DNA of 44,948 nt from Planctomycetota bacterium (GCA_003670925.1 QWQG01000075.1:1-44948); one strand, 5' to 3'. Shown: positions 25,902 to 35,060, numbered from the stretch's first letter. Notes: generated from the letters alone by a model not told the origin. Translations and numbers: made by a program.

Positions 25902-27356
25902 ATGAATCCGTCGATGCCAGAACCCGACACGTCTCCGATTGCCATCGGTCGCCGCGGAATGCTGACGCGCTGCGGCATGGGCTTTGGCTCAATGGCGCTG
26001 GCTGGGATGCTGAACGCCGATGCAGCGGAATCGGCACTCGGAGCGGAATCGCCGAATCCGATGCTGCCGAAGCCTGCTCAGTTTCCGTCGAAGATTAAAC
26101 ACGTCATTCATCTGTTTATGAACGGCGGGCCTTCGCAGGTGGACACCTTTGATCCGAAACCAGAACTGCAGCGTCGCGGGGGGCAGACGATTTCAGACGG
26201 TAACCTGACCACCGAACGTCCGACCGGTGCGTTGTTCCCGTCGCCTTATCGCTTTCACCGCTATGGCCAAAGCGGCATTGAAGTGAGCGAACTGTTTCCG
26301 CATGTGGCGCAGCACGTGGATGACATGGCCATTATTCGGTCGATGCATGCCGATGTGCCGAACCACGAACCGTCACTTCTGCTGATGAATTGTGGCGAAG
26401 CACGTTTGGTGCGGCCTAGTCTGGGATCGTGGCTGACCTATGGGCTGGGAACTGAGAATCAGAATCTGCCAGCATTTGTGGCCATGTGTCCCGGCGGATA
26501 TCCAATTCAGGAATCACAGAACTGGCAGAGCGGTTTTCTGCCTGGCGTTTATCAAGGAACCTACGTCGACACCAAACATACAGACATCGAAAAGCTGATT
26601 GAGAACATTCGCAACGATCGCATCACGCCGCAAGATCAGTCCCTGCAACTGGGTTTACTGCAAACGCTCAATCGACAGCATCTGGCCGAGCGCCCCGGTG
26701 ACTCACAACTCGAATCACGCATTCATTCCTTCGAACTGGCATTTCGGATGCAGTCTCAGGCCACCGATGCGTTCGACATTTCCCACGAACCCAAACATAT
26801 CCGGGAACTATATGGTGACGGTGTCCAAGCACGGCAGATTCTGATCGCCCGTCGTCTGATCGAACGCGGCGTGCGGTTTGTACAGGTGTGGCACGGCGAA
26901 GGTCAGCCGTGGGATAATCATGACGATATCGAAGTGAACCACCGTCGCCTAGCAAAACAATGCGATCAAGCAATTGGCGCATTGCTGACAGACTTAAAGC
27001 AGCGAGGGCTACTCGAAGAAACACTGGTGATCTGGGGTGGCGAATTTGGCCGCACACCAGTAGTCGAACTTCCTCAGAAAGGCGCAAATGCCGGAAAAAT
27101 CAATGGCCGTGATCATAATCACTGGGGCTTCACGATGTGGATGGCCGGCGGTGGAGTTCGCGGCGGCTACGTCCACGGTGCGACCGACGAATTCGGTTTC
27201 CGGGCCGTTGAGAACAAAGTCCATGTTCACGATCTGCATGCCACGATCATGAAACTCGTCGGCTATGACCATGAAAAATTCACGTACCGCTACGCCGGCC
27301 GCGACTTCCGCCTCACCGACGTGCATGGCAAGGTCGTGGAAGAACTGATCGCGTAG
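25902..27356 (+). CDS. DUF1501 family protein, Tat-exported
   Basis: 484 residues from the ATG at 25902 (MNPSMPEPDTSPIAIGRRGM). The Tat-type signal has RRGML and a hydrophobic stretch (GMGFGSMALAGML). The DUF1501 signature follows: VIHLFMNGGPSQVDTFDPKP, then IRSMHADVPNHEPSL and VIWGGEFGRTPVVELP with RDHNHWGFTMWMAGGG. The family belongs to the alkaline-phosphatase/sulfatase superfamily; its substrate is unknown. It pairs with the PSCyt1 gene immediately upstream. Confidence 0.93.
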   Translation: MNPSMPEPDTSPIAIGRRGMLTRCGMGFGSMALAGMLNADAAESALGAESPNPMLPKPAQFPSKIKHVIHLFMNGGPSQVDTFDPKPELQRRGGQTISDGNLTTERPTGALFPSPYRFHRYGQSGIEVSELFPHVAQHVDDMAIIRSMHADVPNHEPSLLLMNCGEARLVRPSLGSWLTYGLGTENQNLPAFVAMCPGGYPIQESQNWQSGFLPGVYQGTYVDTKHTDIEKLIENIRNDRITPQDQSLQLGLLQTLNRQHLAERPGDSQLESRIHSFELAFRMQSQATDAFDISHEPKHIRELYGDGVQARQILIARRLIERGVRFVQVWHGEGQPWDNHDDIEVNHRRLAKQCDQAIGALLTDLKQRGLLEETLVIWGGEFGRTPVVELPQKGANAGKINGRDHNHWGFTMWMAGGGVRGGYVHGATDEFGFRAVENKVHVHDLHATIMKLVGYDHEKFTYRYAGRDFRLTDVHGKVVEELIA

Positions 27357-27454
27357 GTTAAAACTCCGTCGGCGAGCGGCATGCGTCAGCTTGCCGGTAC
27401 CATCGCATCTAGGATGGACATTCATGTCCGTCGCATGGCCATGAATTGGTTTAC

Positions 27455-27484
27455 GAAAGAAAAACCCGCCACGGAGTGACGGGG
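27455..27484 (-). terminator. Rho-independent terminator of the Gfo/Idh/MocA gene
   Basis: On the minus strand an 8-bp stem with one G-U pair (CCCGTCAC / GTGGCGGG, triloop TCC) is followed directly by TTTTTCTTTC. It lies about 25 bases past the stop of the minus-strand oxidoreductase gene. Confidence 0.8.
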
Positions 27485-27507
27485 CACATTGAATTACCGT
27501 CAGTGCG

Positions 27508-28803
27508 CTATGTCCACGTCCGCGCAGGTCGAGTTCGCAGCCGGTTGGCTTCGTCGTCGTTGACGAATGCTTGGTTGGCCGGGTCAAACGTCAGTTTGCG
27601 TTTGAGGATCCACGACAGGGCTGCGGCATGACAGGCGACGTGTGAATTTCGCATGACTTCCGGATTCGCCACGGTCGGTTGTCGTGACTTCACGCTGTCA
27701 AAGAAGTTTCGGGCGTGCGCGGTGACATCCAGCCCCTTGACCTTTCCTGCGGCATCTTTGAGTTCCCGTCGCAGTGTGTCAGTTGAAACTTCCGTTTCGC
27801 CGCTGTCACCGGTTTCGATCCAGCCTTCGTCCCCGACAAATCGGACGGGACAGGTGCCCAACTTTGTGATCCAGTTGGGACCACGTTCACCAAATGGCGT
27901 CGGCAGAAAGTCGAGAATCAGCTTCACACCGTTCTCGTACATACAGGTGATGCCGGTGTCTGACGGTTCGAATGAAACAGGAGTTGTCTGATCAGCCTTG
28001 TTAGCCCACTGGCAAAGATCGACGGTATGAGCTCCCCAGTCGAGCAATCTCGCCCCGGAATCAAAATCAGAGTATCCACGCCACTTTCCAGTCACATATT
28101 GATTGTTATACGGACGCCACGGAGCTGGCCCAAGCCACATGTTCCAGTCGCACTCCGCTTTGGCAGGGGCATGTTCGCCTGGCAACCAGCTGATGTCCAA
28201 TGTGGGGATGTAGACTGAAGCATAGACGGTGTGCAGCTTGCCAAGTTTTCCACTGTGAGCGAACTCAACGGCCTGCACGAAATTTGGTACGCTTCGGCGT
28301 TGAGTTCCCGCTTGGAAAACACGACCGGTCGCGTTCATTGTTTCTGCCAAGCGTTGACAAAGTTCAATCGTCAGTCCGCAGGGTTTTTCGCTGTAGACGT
28401 CTTTGCCAGCCTTGGCTGCCAGCATCGAAGCATCAGCATGCCAGCGGTCGCCGGTGGCGACCAAAACCGCATCGATATCCTTGCGATCCAGGAGTTCGCG
28501 AAAATCGCCGTAAAGCTTACAGTCAGCAGTGCCGTAATGCTTATCAACGAGCAACTTTCCTGCGTCGCGGCGACTAGCCTGAACATCCGCAATCGCCACA
28601 CACTGCACATCCGCTAACCCTAGCATCGCCGTCAGGTCGTACGTGCAACGTGGCCCGATCCCAATCACCCCCAACGTAATTTTATCACTGGGAGCCACGG
28701 CACCGCCGCGTCCCAAAACATGTGCAGGCAGAATCAGGGGAACTGCTGCGGCCAGTGAAGCCCCTAGGAACTTTCGTCGCGTACTAGCGTGTTTATTCAT
28801 CAT
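27508..28803 (-). CDS. Gfo/Idh/MocA family oxidoreductase, Tat-exported
   Basis: About 431 residues. ATG codons at 28803 and 28800 are adjacent; GGTGAAACT lies just upstream. The Tat signal is STRRKFLGASLAAAVPLIL. The Rossmann domain has ITLGVIGIGPRCTYDL, and the catalytic lysine motif is SEKPCGL. The C-terminal domain carries WNMWLGPAPWRPYNNQYV, typical of planctomycete exported members. The substrate is unknown, perhaps a sugar or sugar derivative. It is divergent from the vapB-like gene. Confidence 0.92.
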   Translation of the reverse strand: MMNKHASTRRKFLGASLAAAVPLILPAHVLGRGGAVAPSDKITLGVIGIGPRCTYDLTAMLGLADVQCVAIADVQASRRDAGKLLVDKHYGTADCKLYGDFRELLDRKDIDAVLVATGDRWHADASMLAAKAGKDVYSEKPCGLTIELCQRLAETMNATGRVFQAGTQRRSVPNFVQAVEFAHSGKLGKLHTVYASVYIPTLDISWLPGEHAPAKAECDWNMWLGPAPWRPYNNQYVTGKWRGYSDFDSGARLLDWGAHTVDLCQWANKADQTTPVSFEPSDTGITCMYENGVKLILDFLPTPFGERGPNWITKLGTCPVRFVGDEGWIETGDSGETEVSTDTLRRELKDAAGKVKGLDVTAHARNFFDSVKSRQPTVANPEVMRNSHVACHAAALSWILKRKLTFDPANQAFVNDDEANRLRTRPARTWT

Positions 28804-29001
28804 AGTTTCACCGTATTTCCTGACACAAAGTGCTGAATTCAAAGCTCTCGGAAGTTTCGTTCTAACCGCACGCCGCCTCAGAATCAAGCGGGTAACGTCG
28901 CGCAAGTATCAGCGAGCAAACTTTATAAAGCCCCAATCCAACAACTTCGGCCAGAATTCGCAACCCGTGAGCAAACAAAAGCTGAGTGACGTCAAATTGA
29001 C

Positions 29002-29017
29002 ATCACATTGATGTGAT
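29002..29017. promoter_or_regulatory. Palindrome with overlapping TTGACA, likely toxin-antitoxin operator
   Basis: ATCACATTGATGTGAT is a perfect 7-bp inverted repeat with a 2-base spacer. The consensus -35 hexamer TTGACA (28997-29002) abuts and overlaps it, and the vapB-like start follows 9 bases after the palindrome. Antitoxins of the ribbon-helix-helix type typically repress their own operon at such sites. Confidence 0.5.
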
Positions 29018-29025
29018 ATCAGAAC

Positions 29026-29196
29026 GTGGTCATAAAAAGCACGCAAAATCGATTGCCTGATGAAGACTATCACCGAGCCAGAAAGCTATGTGACGCACGC
29101 AAAATCTCCCTCGCCGAGTTGGCTCGACGCGGAATCGAGTACATCCTCAGAGTTTATCGTGCGAGCCTCGGCGACGATCTGCACTGGCTGCCGTAG
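29026..29196 (+). CDS. VapB-like ribbon-helix-helix antitoxin (56 aa)
   Basis: GTG at 29026 opens a 56-residue frame. Residues about 10 to 40 fit a ribbon-helix-helix antitoxin: RLPDEDYHRARKLCDARK, then ISLAELARRGIEYILRVY. It is followed by a short tail, SLGDDLHWLP. The frame is intact, but the toxin downstream is not. I judge it a real but probably orphan antitoxin. It would bind its own promoter (palindrome upstream) and, in an intact pair, neutralise a PIN-domain RNase. Confidence 0.6.
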   Translation: MVIKSTQNRLPDEDYHRARKLCDARKISLAELARRGIEYILRVYRASLGDDLHWLP

Positions 29197-29447
29197 TCGT
29201 TATTCAGTCGGATCGGACTCATCCACGCGAGCGGATTATCGGATTTCGATTGGCCAGCCGAGTGCTCCACGACATGCTCTGGAAGCCCGCTGGCAACGCG
29301 AAGTTTAGATTTCGCCGCCTGGACAATCTTGGCTCCGGGCTGACGATGATTCCGCAGGGTGCGACTGAATTCGCGACCGTAAATGTCAAAGATTTTGAAG
29401 GATGGGGATTTCGCAAGGTGTGGAGCCGGATCGATCGAATTGCCTGA
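29197..29447 (+). pseudogene. Decayed VapC (PIN-domain toxin) fragment
   Basis: Directly after the vapB-like stop there is no start codon or N-terminal PIN motif (no DxN near the start). Only the C-terminal part is recognisable: a frame from 29250 ending GATEFATVNVKDFEGWGFRK then VWSRI, which fits the last strand-helix region of PIN toxins (the final acidic residue in NVKDF). The first half, with the catalytic aspartates, is missing, so the protein is probably inactive. Confidence 0.55.
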
Positions 29448-29483
29448 ACGGCTTCGCTGCATTGGTGCAAGTCAGAAACAAAA

Positions 29484-29517
29484 GAAAGGCTCCGCAGCCG
29501 ATACTGCGGAGCCTTTC
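29484..29517. terminator. Bidirectional rho-independent terminator
   Basis: A perfect 14-bp stem (GAAAGGCTCCGCAG / CTGCGGAGCCTTTC) with a 6-base loop. The stem's own A and T ends give short T-runs on both strands. It sits between the EF-G gene (minus, stop at 29555) and the toxin-antitoxin remnant (plus, stop at 29447) and serves both. Confidence 0.85.
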
Positions 29518-29554
29518 ACATTTCCAAGCACGATCACATTTGCTGCAGCATCCA

Positions 29555-31690
29555 TCACCGCGCAGCGGCCTGAGCTTCAAGTTCCTTTTTGCGGCGTTCC
29601 AGAATTTCGTCGCGGAGACCACGCGGAACTTGGCGGTATGCGAGGAATTCCATTGTGAACGTCCCCTTACCTTGCGTCATTGAGCGCAGTTCGTTCGCAT
29701 AGTCGAACATACTGGACAGTGGTGCTTCGGCATTGATGACGCAGACTCCGCCGTTGACTTCCGAACCCGTCACCATACCTCGCTTACTGGAAATGTGCCC
29801 GGTGATCTGGCCTTGGTATTCATCGGGACATTCGATTTCCAGTTTCATGATCGGTTCCTGCAGGGCCATGTCTGCCTTTTTCAGCGTTTCACGCATACAG
29901 CCAATCCCGGCGATCTTGAACGCCATTTCGGACGAGTCAACATCGTGATAGCCGCCGTCCTGCAGTCGCATCCGGACACCCACGACTTCGTATTCACCCA
30001 GCGGTCCTTTGACCAAGCTCAGCTGAAAACCAGCGTCAACCGGCGCGATGAATTCACGTGGAATTCGTCCGCCGCTCACCTCATCGACAAACTCGTAGGC
30101 TGTTTCAAAAGTTTCTGGCAACGGTTCTAGCACACCGACGATATGCGCATACTGGCCGGAACCACCCGACTGTTTCTTGTGCTTGTAGTTGAACTCGACA
30201 GACTTTGTGGGGCATTCGCGATAAGCCACGCGGGGCTCGCCGACGACACACTCGCACTTATACTCGCGTTTGATGCGTTCGACGTAGATTTCTAGATGCA
30301 ACTGACCCATCCCAGCGATCAGTGTCTGCCCGGTTTCTTCATCCGTCAGAACACGGAATGTCGGATCTTCGCGGCGAAATCTTTCCAACGCCTTACTCAG
30401 CTTGTCCGCATCGTCTCGCTTTTTGGGCTCAATGGATAGTCGGATTACGGCCTGAGCGACAAAAATATTCTCGAGCGACAAGTGCTGGCCATCGGCCGTA
30501 AAGGTATCCCCCGAGGCACAATCGACACCGACGATTGAGATGATGTCACCAGCTTCAGCGGAATCAATGTCCTCACGATCATTCGCATGCATTCGCACCA
30601 AACGACCAAAGCGAACGGTACGCCCTGTGCGTGCATTAATGTATGACTGCCCCTTGATAATTTTCCCCTGATAGATGCGCGTGTAAGTCAGCTGACCGAA
30701 ACTTTCGACGACCGTCTTGAAAGCCATAGCCACCATCGGAGCATCGTTAGAATCGCTTAACAGCACGCGGGGATGCTTTCCATCTTCGCCGACCGGCTTA
30801 CTGTAGTCGTTCGCGTACTTATCGCGGTCTGGCGGACATGGTAGAAAACGCACGACGGCATCTAACGCTTCTTGGACACCCTTATCTTTGTAGGCAGTCC
30901 CCATGAGCACTGGTACGATTTGCTGCGCTAGCGTAGCACGTCGAATGACCGCGCGCACCTGATCGACGCTGACTTCGGATTCTTCGAGCAAAGCAGCCAT
31001 TAGATCGTCGTCGTGCAAAGACAACTCTTCCAGCATGTCACGGCGGGCTTTTTCAGCGGCGTCTTTGTATTGCTCAGGAATCGGCTTACGGATGACATCG
31101 CCACCCTTTTCACCTTCAAAGTAGACCGCTTCCATTTTGATCAGATCGACCACGCCTTGGAAATCCGATTCCAGACCCATCGGAATCTGGAGCGGAACAG
31201 CATTACATCGCAATTTGTCTTTCATCGCCGCCATCACCTTGGCCGGATTGGCTCCGATGCGGTCCATCTTATTAATGAAGGCGAGACGAGGAACACCGTA
31301 GCGCCGCATCTGACGGTCTACAGTCAATGACTGGCTTTGCACGCCACCGACTGCGCACAGCACAAGAATCGCTCCGTCCAAGACGCGCAGACTACGCTCG
31401 ACTTCGACCGTAAAATCTACGTGGCCCGGTGTGTCAATAATGTTAATCGGGTATTCGGTGCCCGTCTCTTCATCCTTCCACTGCACGCGCGTCGCAGCGG
31501 ATGTGATCGTAATTCCGCGTTCGCGTTCTAGGTCCATGTGGTCCATCGTTGCGCCGCCGTCGCCACCCTTGACTTCACGGATCTTGTGAATACGTCCAGA
31601 GTAGTACAAAATTCGCTCGGTCAACGTGGTTTTCCCCGAGTCGATGTGGGCCGAAATGCCAATGTTGCGAAGCAGGGAAATGTCAGCCAT
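29555..31690 (-). CDS. fusA: Elongation factor G, spdEFG1/mtEFG1-like
   Basis: 711 residues from the ATG at 31690 (a longer frame reaching 31801 has no support). The GTPase P-loop is AHIDSGKTT (residues 14-22), with the switch region RERGITITSAAT and DTPGHVDF, then NKMDRIG. Domain IV and the C-terminal region GYHDVDSSEMAFKIAG complete an intact EF-G. The Ser in AHIDSGKTT, together with LYYSGRIHKIREVKGGDGG and VLCAVGGVQSQSLTVDRQM, is close to human mitochondrial EF-G1. This identifies the spdEFG1 subfamily of spirochaetes, planctomycetes and related bacteria. The role is ribosomal translocation. Confidence 0.95.
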   Translation of the reverse strand: MADISLLRNIGISAHIDSGKTTLTERILYYSGRIHKIREVKGGDGGATMDHMDLERERGITITSAATRVQWKDEETGTEYPINIIDTPGHVDFTVEVERSLRVLDGAILVLCAVGGVQSQSLTVDRQMRRYGVPRLAFINKMDRIGANPAKVMAAMKDKLRCNAVPLQIPMGLESDFQGVVDLIKMEAVYFEGEKGGDVIRKPIPEQYKDAAEKARRDMLEELSLHDDDLMAALLEESEVSVDQVRAVIRRATLAQQIVPVLMGTAYKDKGVQEALDAVVRFLPCPPDRDKYANDYSKPVGEDGKHPRVLLSDSNDAPMVAMAFKTVVESFGQLTYTRIYQGKIIKGQSYINARTGRTVRFGRLVRMHANDREDIDSAEAGDIISIVGVDCASGDTFTADGQHLSLENIFVAQAVIRLSIEPKKRDDADKLSKALERFRREDPTFRVLTDEETGQTLIAGMGQLHLEIYVERIKREYKCECVVGEPRVAYRECPTKSVEFNYKHKKQSGGSGQYAHIVGVLEPLPETFETAYEFVDEVSGGRIPREFIAPVDAGFQLSLVKGPLGEYEVVGVRMRLQDGGYHDVDSSEMAFKIAGIGCMRETLKKADMALQEPIMKLEIECPDEYQGQITGHISSKRGMVTGSEVNGGVCVINAEAPLSSMFDYANELRSMTQGKGTFTMEFLAYRQVPRGLRDEILERRKKELEAQAAAR

Positions 31691-32397
31691 TGCAGAATGA
31701 TCCTCAACGTAGAAAATGGGTTTGAAACAGATGCAGGAACCGGGGGTACCGCTAGGAATTTTCAACTCACGAAAACTGTCGTCAGTAAAACTGACCATCA
31801 AAAACTGACGAAGTTCGCCTTCTGCGATGCTCAGTGCTTATGTTCCATGCGAAAAACGCACGTAAACTTAACCAGTCCTCTTGAATGTGGTCGCAAAGAC
31901 TCACGTTTCAACAGGCTTGCAGGACAAAATCGACTGCAATCAGGTCAACCATCTCGAACTGCCACTGGCTGTTTCCAACCATGCCGCAGGTAACGATCTG
32001 AGCGAATAACGACAGTAAATCCAGCAAAAACCCACCATCATCAGCGCGCACACTTCTGCATCTTCTCGACTACCGAGTCCGCGGATGGTATCGACGGGAA
32101 TTGGCTTTCGAAAGAGAAAGAGTCGCAAATTCACGGAACTGGGGTTCGTTTTCGGGGACGGGAAAGCCGTCCGGAGCGAATTTCTTTCTTCAAAATAGGG
32201 GCGGGCAGGGGCCACGCTCGCTTACGATCGGCTTGGCGAAAAAGGAAAGCGGGCGAGTCATCGTTGCGGGTAGCGATGACTCGCCCTATGGGAACGCGGG
32301 CTTTTGAGACAGTGCGAGAGGCGTTATTGAGGTAACGGGCTTCGCCAGAATGCTTCCGATCAAGTGATTTGACCCTTAACATTCCCTGCACATGAAG
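31691..32397. other. Intergenic upstream of fusA, no supported gene
   Basis: About 700 bases. The frames here (for example minus 31940-32215) have no recognisable domain. The peptidase terminator lies at 32251-32286. The fusA promoter should be near 31700-31900 but I could not place it. Confidence 0.45.
32251..32286 (-). terminator. Rho-independent terminator of the secreted zincin gene
   Basis: A perfect 13-bp stem (GGGCGAGTCATCG / CGATGACTCGCCC) with a 10-base loop. On the minus strand it is followed by GCTTTCCTTTTTCGCC, a T-rich tract. It is 110 bases past the stop of the peptidase-like gene, which is transcribed toward it. Confidence 0.7.
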
Positions 32398-33840
32398 TCA
32401 GAACAACTTCTTTTGCCCGGGAAATTCAGCCCACTGCGGTGTGCTGCCGAAATTTCCACGTCGATCCCCAGGAAGGAGGACACCATTGACTTCTAATGTT
32501 TTCCCAGTTGAGCCGCCTGCAGACAACCCAGTGTTCGAAAACCTGACAGGGCCCGTGCGTTCCAACTGCCGACGTGGCTCAGCAGCCTGAAGTTGGCCGG
32601 TTTCATTGAGTTCGCGAACACGAATTGTCTGGCTCTGTGAATCGGCAGCTGAACCTTGAAGCAGCAGATCCAATTCGAGATCCACGTCTTCAGGCGATAA
32701 TTCCTGAGATTTCTGATCCGCAAGTTTACGCACTCTCGCGTCGTACAAACGCATAGCCGCGGACGAACTTGGCACCGGTGCAGCAAACGACGCATCCCGA
32801 TCACGCGACGCGGTATCGACGCGTGTCTGATTCTTGGCAGCGTTGCCACCGCGGCCCGTGACACTTGCTTCATGCCTGCGATTGATCTCGTCCACTCCGC
32901 CAGGCTCTGCCCGCTGCGGGTCGGCACTCTGCAGTCGAACTGTTGCGTTGTCCGGCAGGAAGCGTGGCTTCGATAACGGAGACCTCAAAGTCGGCTCCGC
33001 CAAAATCTCCGCCGGTGAGATTGCCTGCGACGCCGGTGCATCCTCCGTCGCCGCCAGCATCTGATCGCGTGGCAATGTCAGTTTCGGCATTCCCGCCAGC
33101 ACCCAGCCCTGCCAATTGCGTTCTAATGATTCAATGCCGTCGTGATCAAAGTTTGTCCGAATGGCGTCTTCCCAAGTTCCGCGTTCACCATCCGAAATAA
33201 ATTCCAGATAGGCCTGACGTCCCTTTTGCTGTACCAAAAAATCTGCGAGTGCATATCCCTGCGCATACAAAGTCAGCATGGGACGCTGACCGCGGGGATA
33301 TTCTTTCATCGTCAACAGATCTCGCAACGAGATCAATTGATGTTTGCTGCGAATCACTTCGTTCAGCAAGGTCAGTTGTTTCAACTGTTCTGAGCGGTGT
33401 TCAAAGAGCGTTGCCGCGCCTTCATCTGCCCAGCGAGGCAGCGGCCGACGAAAATGACAGGCGAAGATCGTGTGATTAATTTCATGCGGCAAGACGGAAT
33501 CTAGAATGCGTTCCAGCGATCCTTGGACTTCCATCCGCCAATTTAGCACTTCGCCGCGCACGAATTGAAATGTGGTCTTGCCACCAGCACCCAACGCACC
33601 CTCGTCAACCGAAATCTTGCAGGGACGACTCCAGTTGGGGAGCGGCTTTCCCAGCCAGAAAATTGCCAGTTGCTGGCGATAAACTTCCGCCGCTTTGCCA
33701 ACCTGTTCGGCAACTTCTGGGCGTTGAGCGGTTACAGCAAAATTAACGGTCTGGTGCGTTGCGGCAGCAGTCGTACGGCTGGCAACCAGCAAACCAAATG
33801 CCAAAACTAGACATCGCAGTGCTCGAGCGTCCATGCTCAT
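32398..33840 (-). CDS. Secreted peptidase-MA-like zincin with disordered C-terminal half
   Basis: 480 residues. A signal peptide occupies about residues 1-26 (cleavage near TTAAATHQ). The catalytic motif HEINH (H119, E120, H123) lies in LPHEINHTIFACH, with E140 in RWADEGAA as the likely third zinc ligand, so it is a gluzincin of the peptidase-MA type. After about residue 280 the sequence is low-complexity and probably disordered, with many Arg, Ser, Gln and Ala residues. Substrate unknown. A terminator follows the gene. Confidence 0.8.
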   Translation of the reverse strand: MSMDARALRCLVLAFGLLVASRTTAAATHQTVNFAVTAQRPEVAEQVGKAAEVYRQQLAIFWLGKPLPNWSRPCKISVDEGALGAGGKTTFQFVRGEVLNWRMEVQGSLERILDSVLPHEINHTIFACHFRRPLPRWADEGAATLFEHRSEQLKQLTLLNEVIRSKHQLISLRDLLTMKEYPRGQRPMLTLYAQGYALADFLVQQKGRQAYLEFISDGERGTWEDAIRTNFDHDGIESLERNWQGWVLAGMPKLTLPRDQMLAATEDAPASQAISPAEILAEPTLRSPLSKPRFLPDNATVRLQSADPQRAEPGGVDEINRRHEASVTGRGGNAAKNQTRVDTASRDRDASFAAPVPSSSAAMRLYDARVRKLADQKSQELSPEDVDLELDLLLQGSAADSQSQTIRVRELNETGQLQAAEPRRQLERTGPVRFSNTGLSAGGSTGKTLEVNGVLLPGDRRGNFGSTPQWAEFPGQKKLF

Positions 33841-34092
33841 CCTGTGCGTCAGTAGAAAAAGAGTTTCCCAGCAACGAATCCTTTCGTTGCTCTATCTCGA
33901 ACCGGCAGCAAATGCCGCACCAGTCCATTCGTTTAATCAAATTTTCTGCTTGCCGCAGAATCGCAATTCGTTTCTGAAAAAGAACTTGCGGCATCCTGCA
34001 ATTATTCCGATGATCTGCCGGGGCAAACATTTGAACTTCGGCAGATTCTGCAGATGTTACATGAATTGTCGATTTTACATCCAGAGCAACAA

Positions 34093-34932
34093 ATGAAAAT
34101 TCGCAAAGCCGTCATCACGGCAGCTGGTGATCATCACGCCAGACTTCCACTCCAGACACTTGTCGATCGCCACGGCGAAATTCGCACATCACTCCGCCTG
34201 ATGCTGGATGAAGTGGCTGATTCAGGAATAGAAGAAGTCGCCATCATTGTTCGCCCCGGACAGCAGAGTCCATACCTCGCCGCTGCAGGGCCTCATGCTT
34301 CGCGACTCGTCTTTTTTGAGCAGTCGAGTCCGCGAGGTTACGGGGATGCAATTCTGCGTGCGCGTGATTTCGCAGCAGGTGAAGCGTTTCTGCATCTCGT
34401 CTCGGATCATCTGTACCTCAGTCGCACCGACCGTTTGTGCGCTCAGCAACTTGTCGAAGCCGCGACAAAACATGAATGCTCTGTGTCGGCAATTCAGCCC
34501 ACGCGTGAGAATGAAGTTGCGTTCTTCGGGACGATCGGCGGAACTCCGCTACCGCAGTCAGACAATCTGTACAACGTCAACACGGTGATCGAAAAGCCGA
34601 CACCCACGATTGCCGAACAGCATCTGATCGTGGCTGGACAGCGGGCGGGGCACTACCTGTGTATGTTTGGCATGCACGTGCTGACGCCGACCGTGCTTAC
34701 GTTGCTGCAAAAGTCACTCGACGCCGCACCTGCCGGATACAACATCGACTTGAGCAGTTCTTTGCATCAACTCGCGCAAGCCGAACGCTATCTCGCGCTT
34801 GAAATCGCGGGATCTCGCTACAACATCAGCGACAAATACGGCCTGTTGCTGGCTCAGTTGGCATTTTCACTGAGTGGCGATGATCGCGACTTAATCCTCA
34901 CCGAACTCGTCAATTTGCTGGCGGTGAAGTAG
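34093..34932 (+). CDS. Sugar-1-phosphate nucleotidyltransferase, GalU/RmlA-like, with altered signature loop
   Basis: About 279 residues from the ATG at 34093 (AGAG upstream; an earlier ATG at 34054 is less likely). The start MKIRKAVITAAGDHHARLPL has the position and AAG of the nucleotide-binding loop, but the canonical GxGTR is replaced by GDHHAR. Other family features remain: EQSSPRGYGDAILRA, LHLVSDHLYLS (where the metal-binding Asp falls), VIEKPTP and GHYLCMFGMHVLTP, then a GalU-like end SDKYGLLLAQLAFSLSGDDR. It precedes the kinase-pyrophosphorylase fusion by 168 bases and probably works in the same pathway. Activity is not certain because of the loop change. Confidence 0.8.
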   Translation: MKIRKAVITAAGDHHARLPLQTLVDRHGEIRTSLRLMLDEVADSGIEEVAIIVRPGQQSPYLAAAGPHASRLVFFEQSSPRGYGDAILRARDFAAGEAFLHLVSDHLYLSRTDRLCAQQLVEAATKHECSVSAIQPTRENEVAFFGTIGGTPLPQSDNLYNVNTVIEKPTPTIAEQHLIVAGQRAGHYLCMFGMHVLTPTVLTLLQKSLDAAPAGYNIDLSSSLHQLAQAERYLALEIAGSRYNISDKYGLLLAQLAFSLSGDDRDLILTELVNLLAVK

Positions 34933-35023
34933 AAACCCAAGTTGCACCACGGAATAGACTGAAGATATGGAAAGGGTAAGAGAAGGCGTCGTTCCTGAAC
35001 TCCCACCATCGTAAAATCCTCTG

Positions 35024-35060
35024 CGATGTTTCAGTGTGCTCTGTGTCTTCCGTGGTTCGC
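35024..35060. repeat. Possible copy of a dispersed intergenic element
   Basis: The stretch CTCTGTGTCTTCCGTGGTTC resembles sequences scattered in many bacterial genomes that on the opposite strand encode TTEDTEHTE-type spurious frames. A related tract is at 20735. It has no coding role. Confidence 0.35.

Noticed and set aside
31940-32215. Minus-strand frame of 91 codons upstream of fusA
   Set aside because: No domain and odd composition; the peptidase terminator lies beside it.
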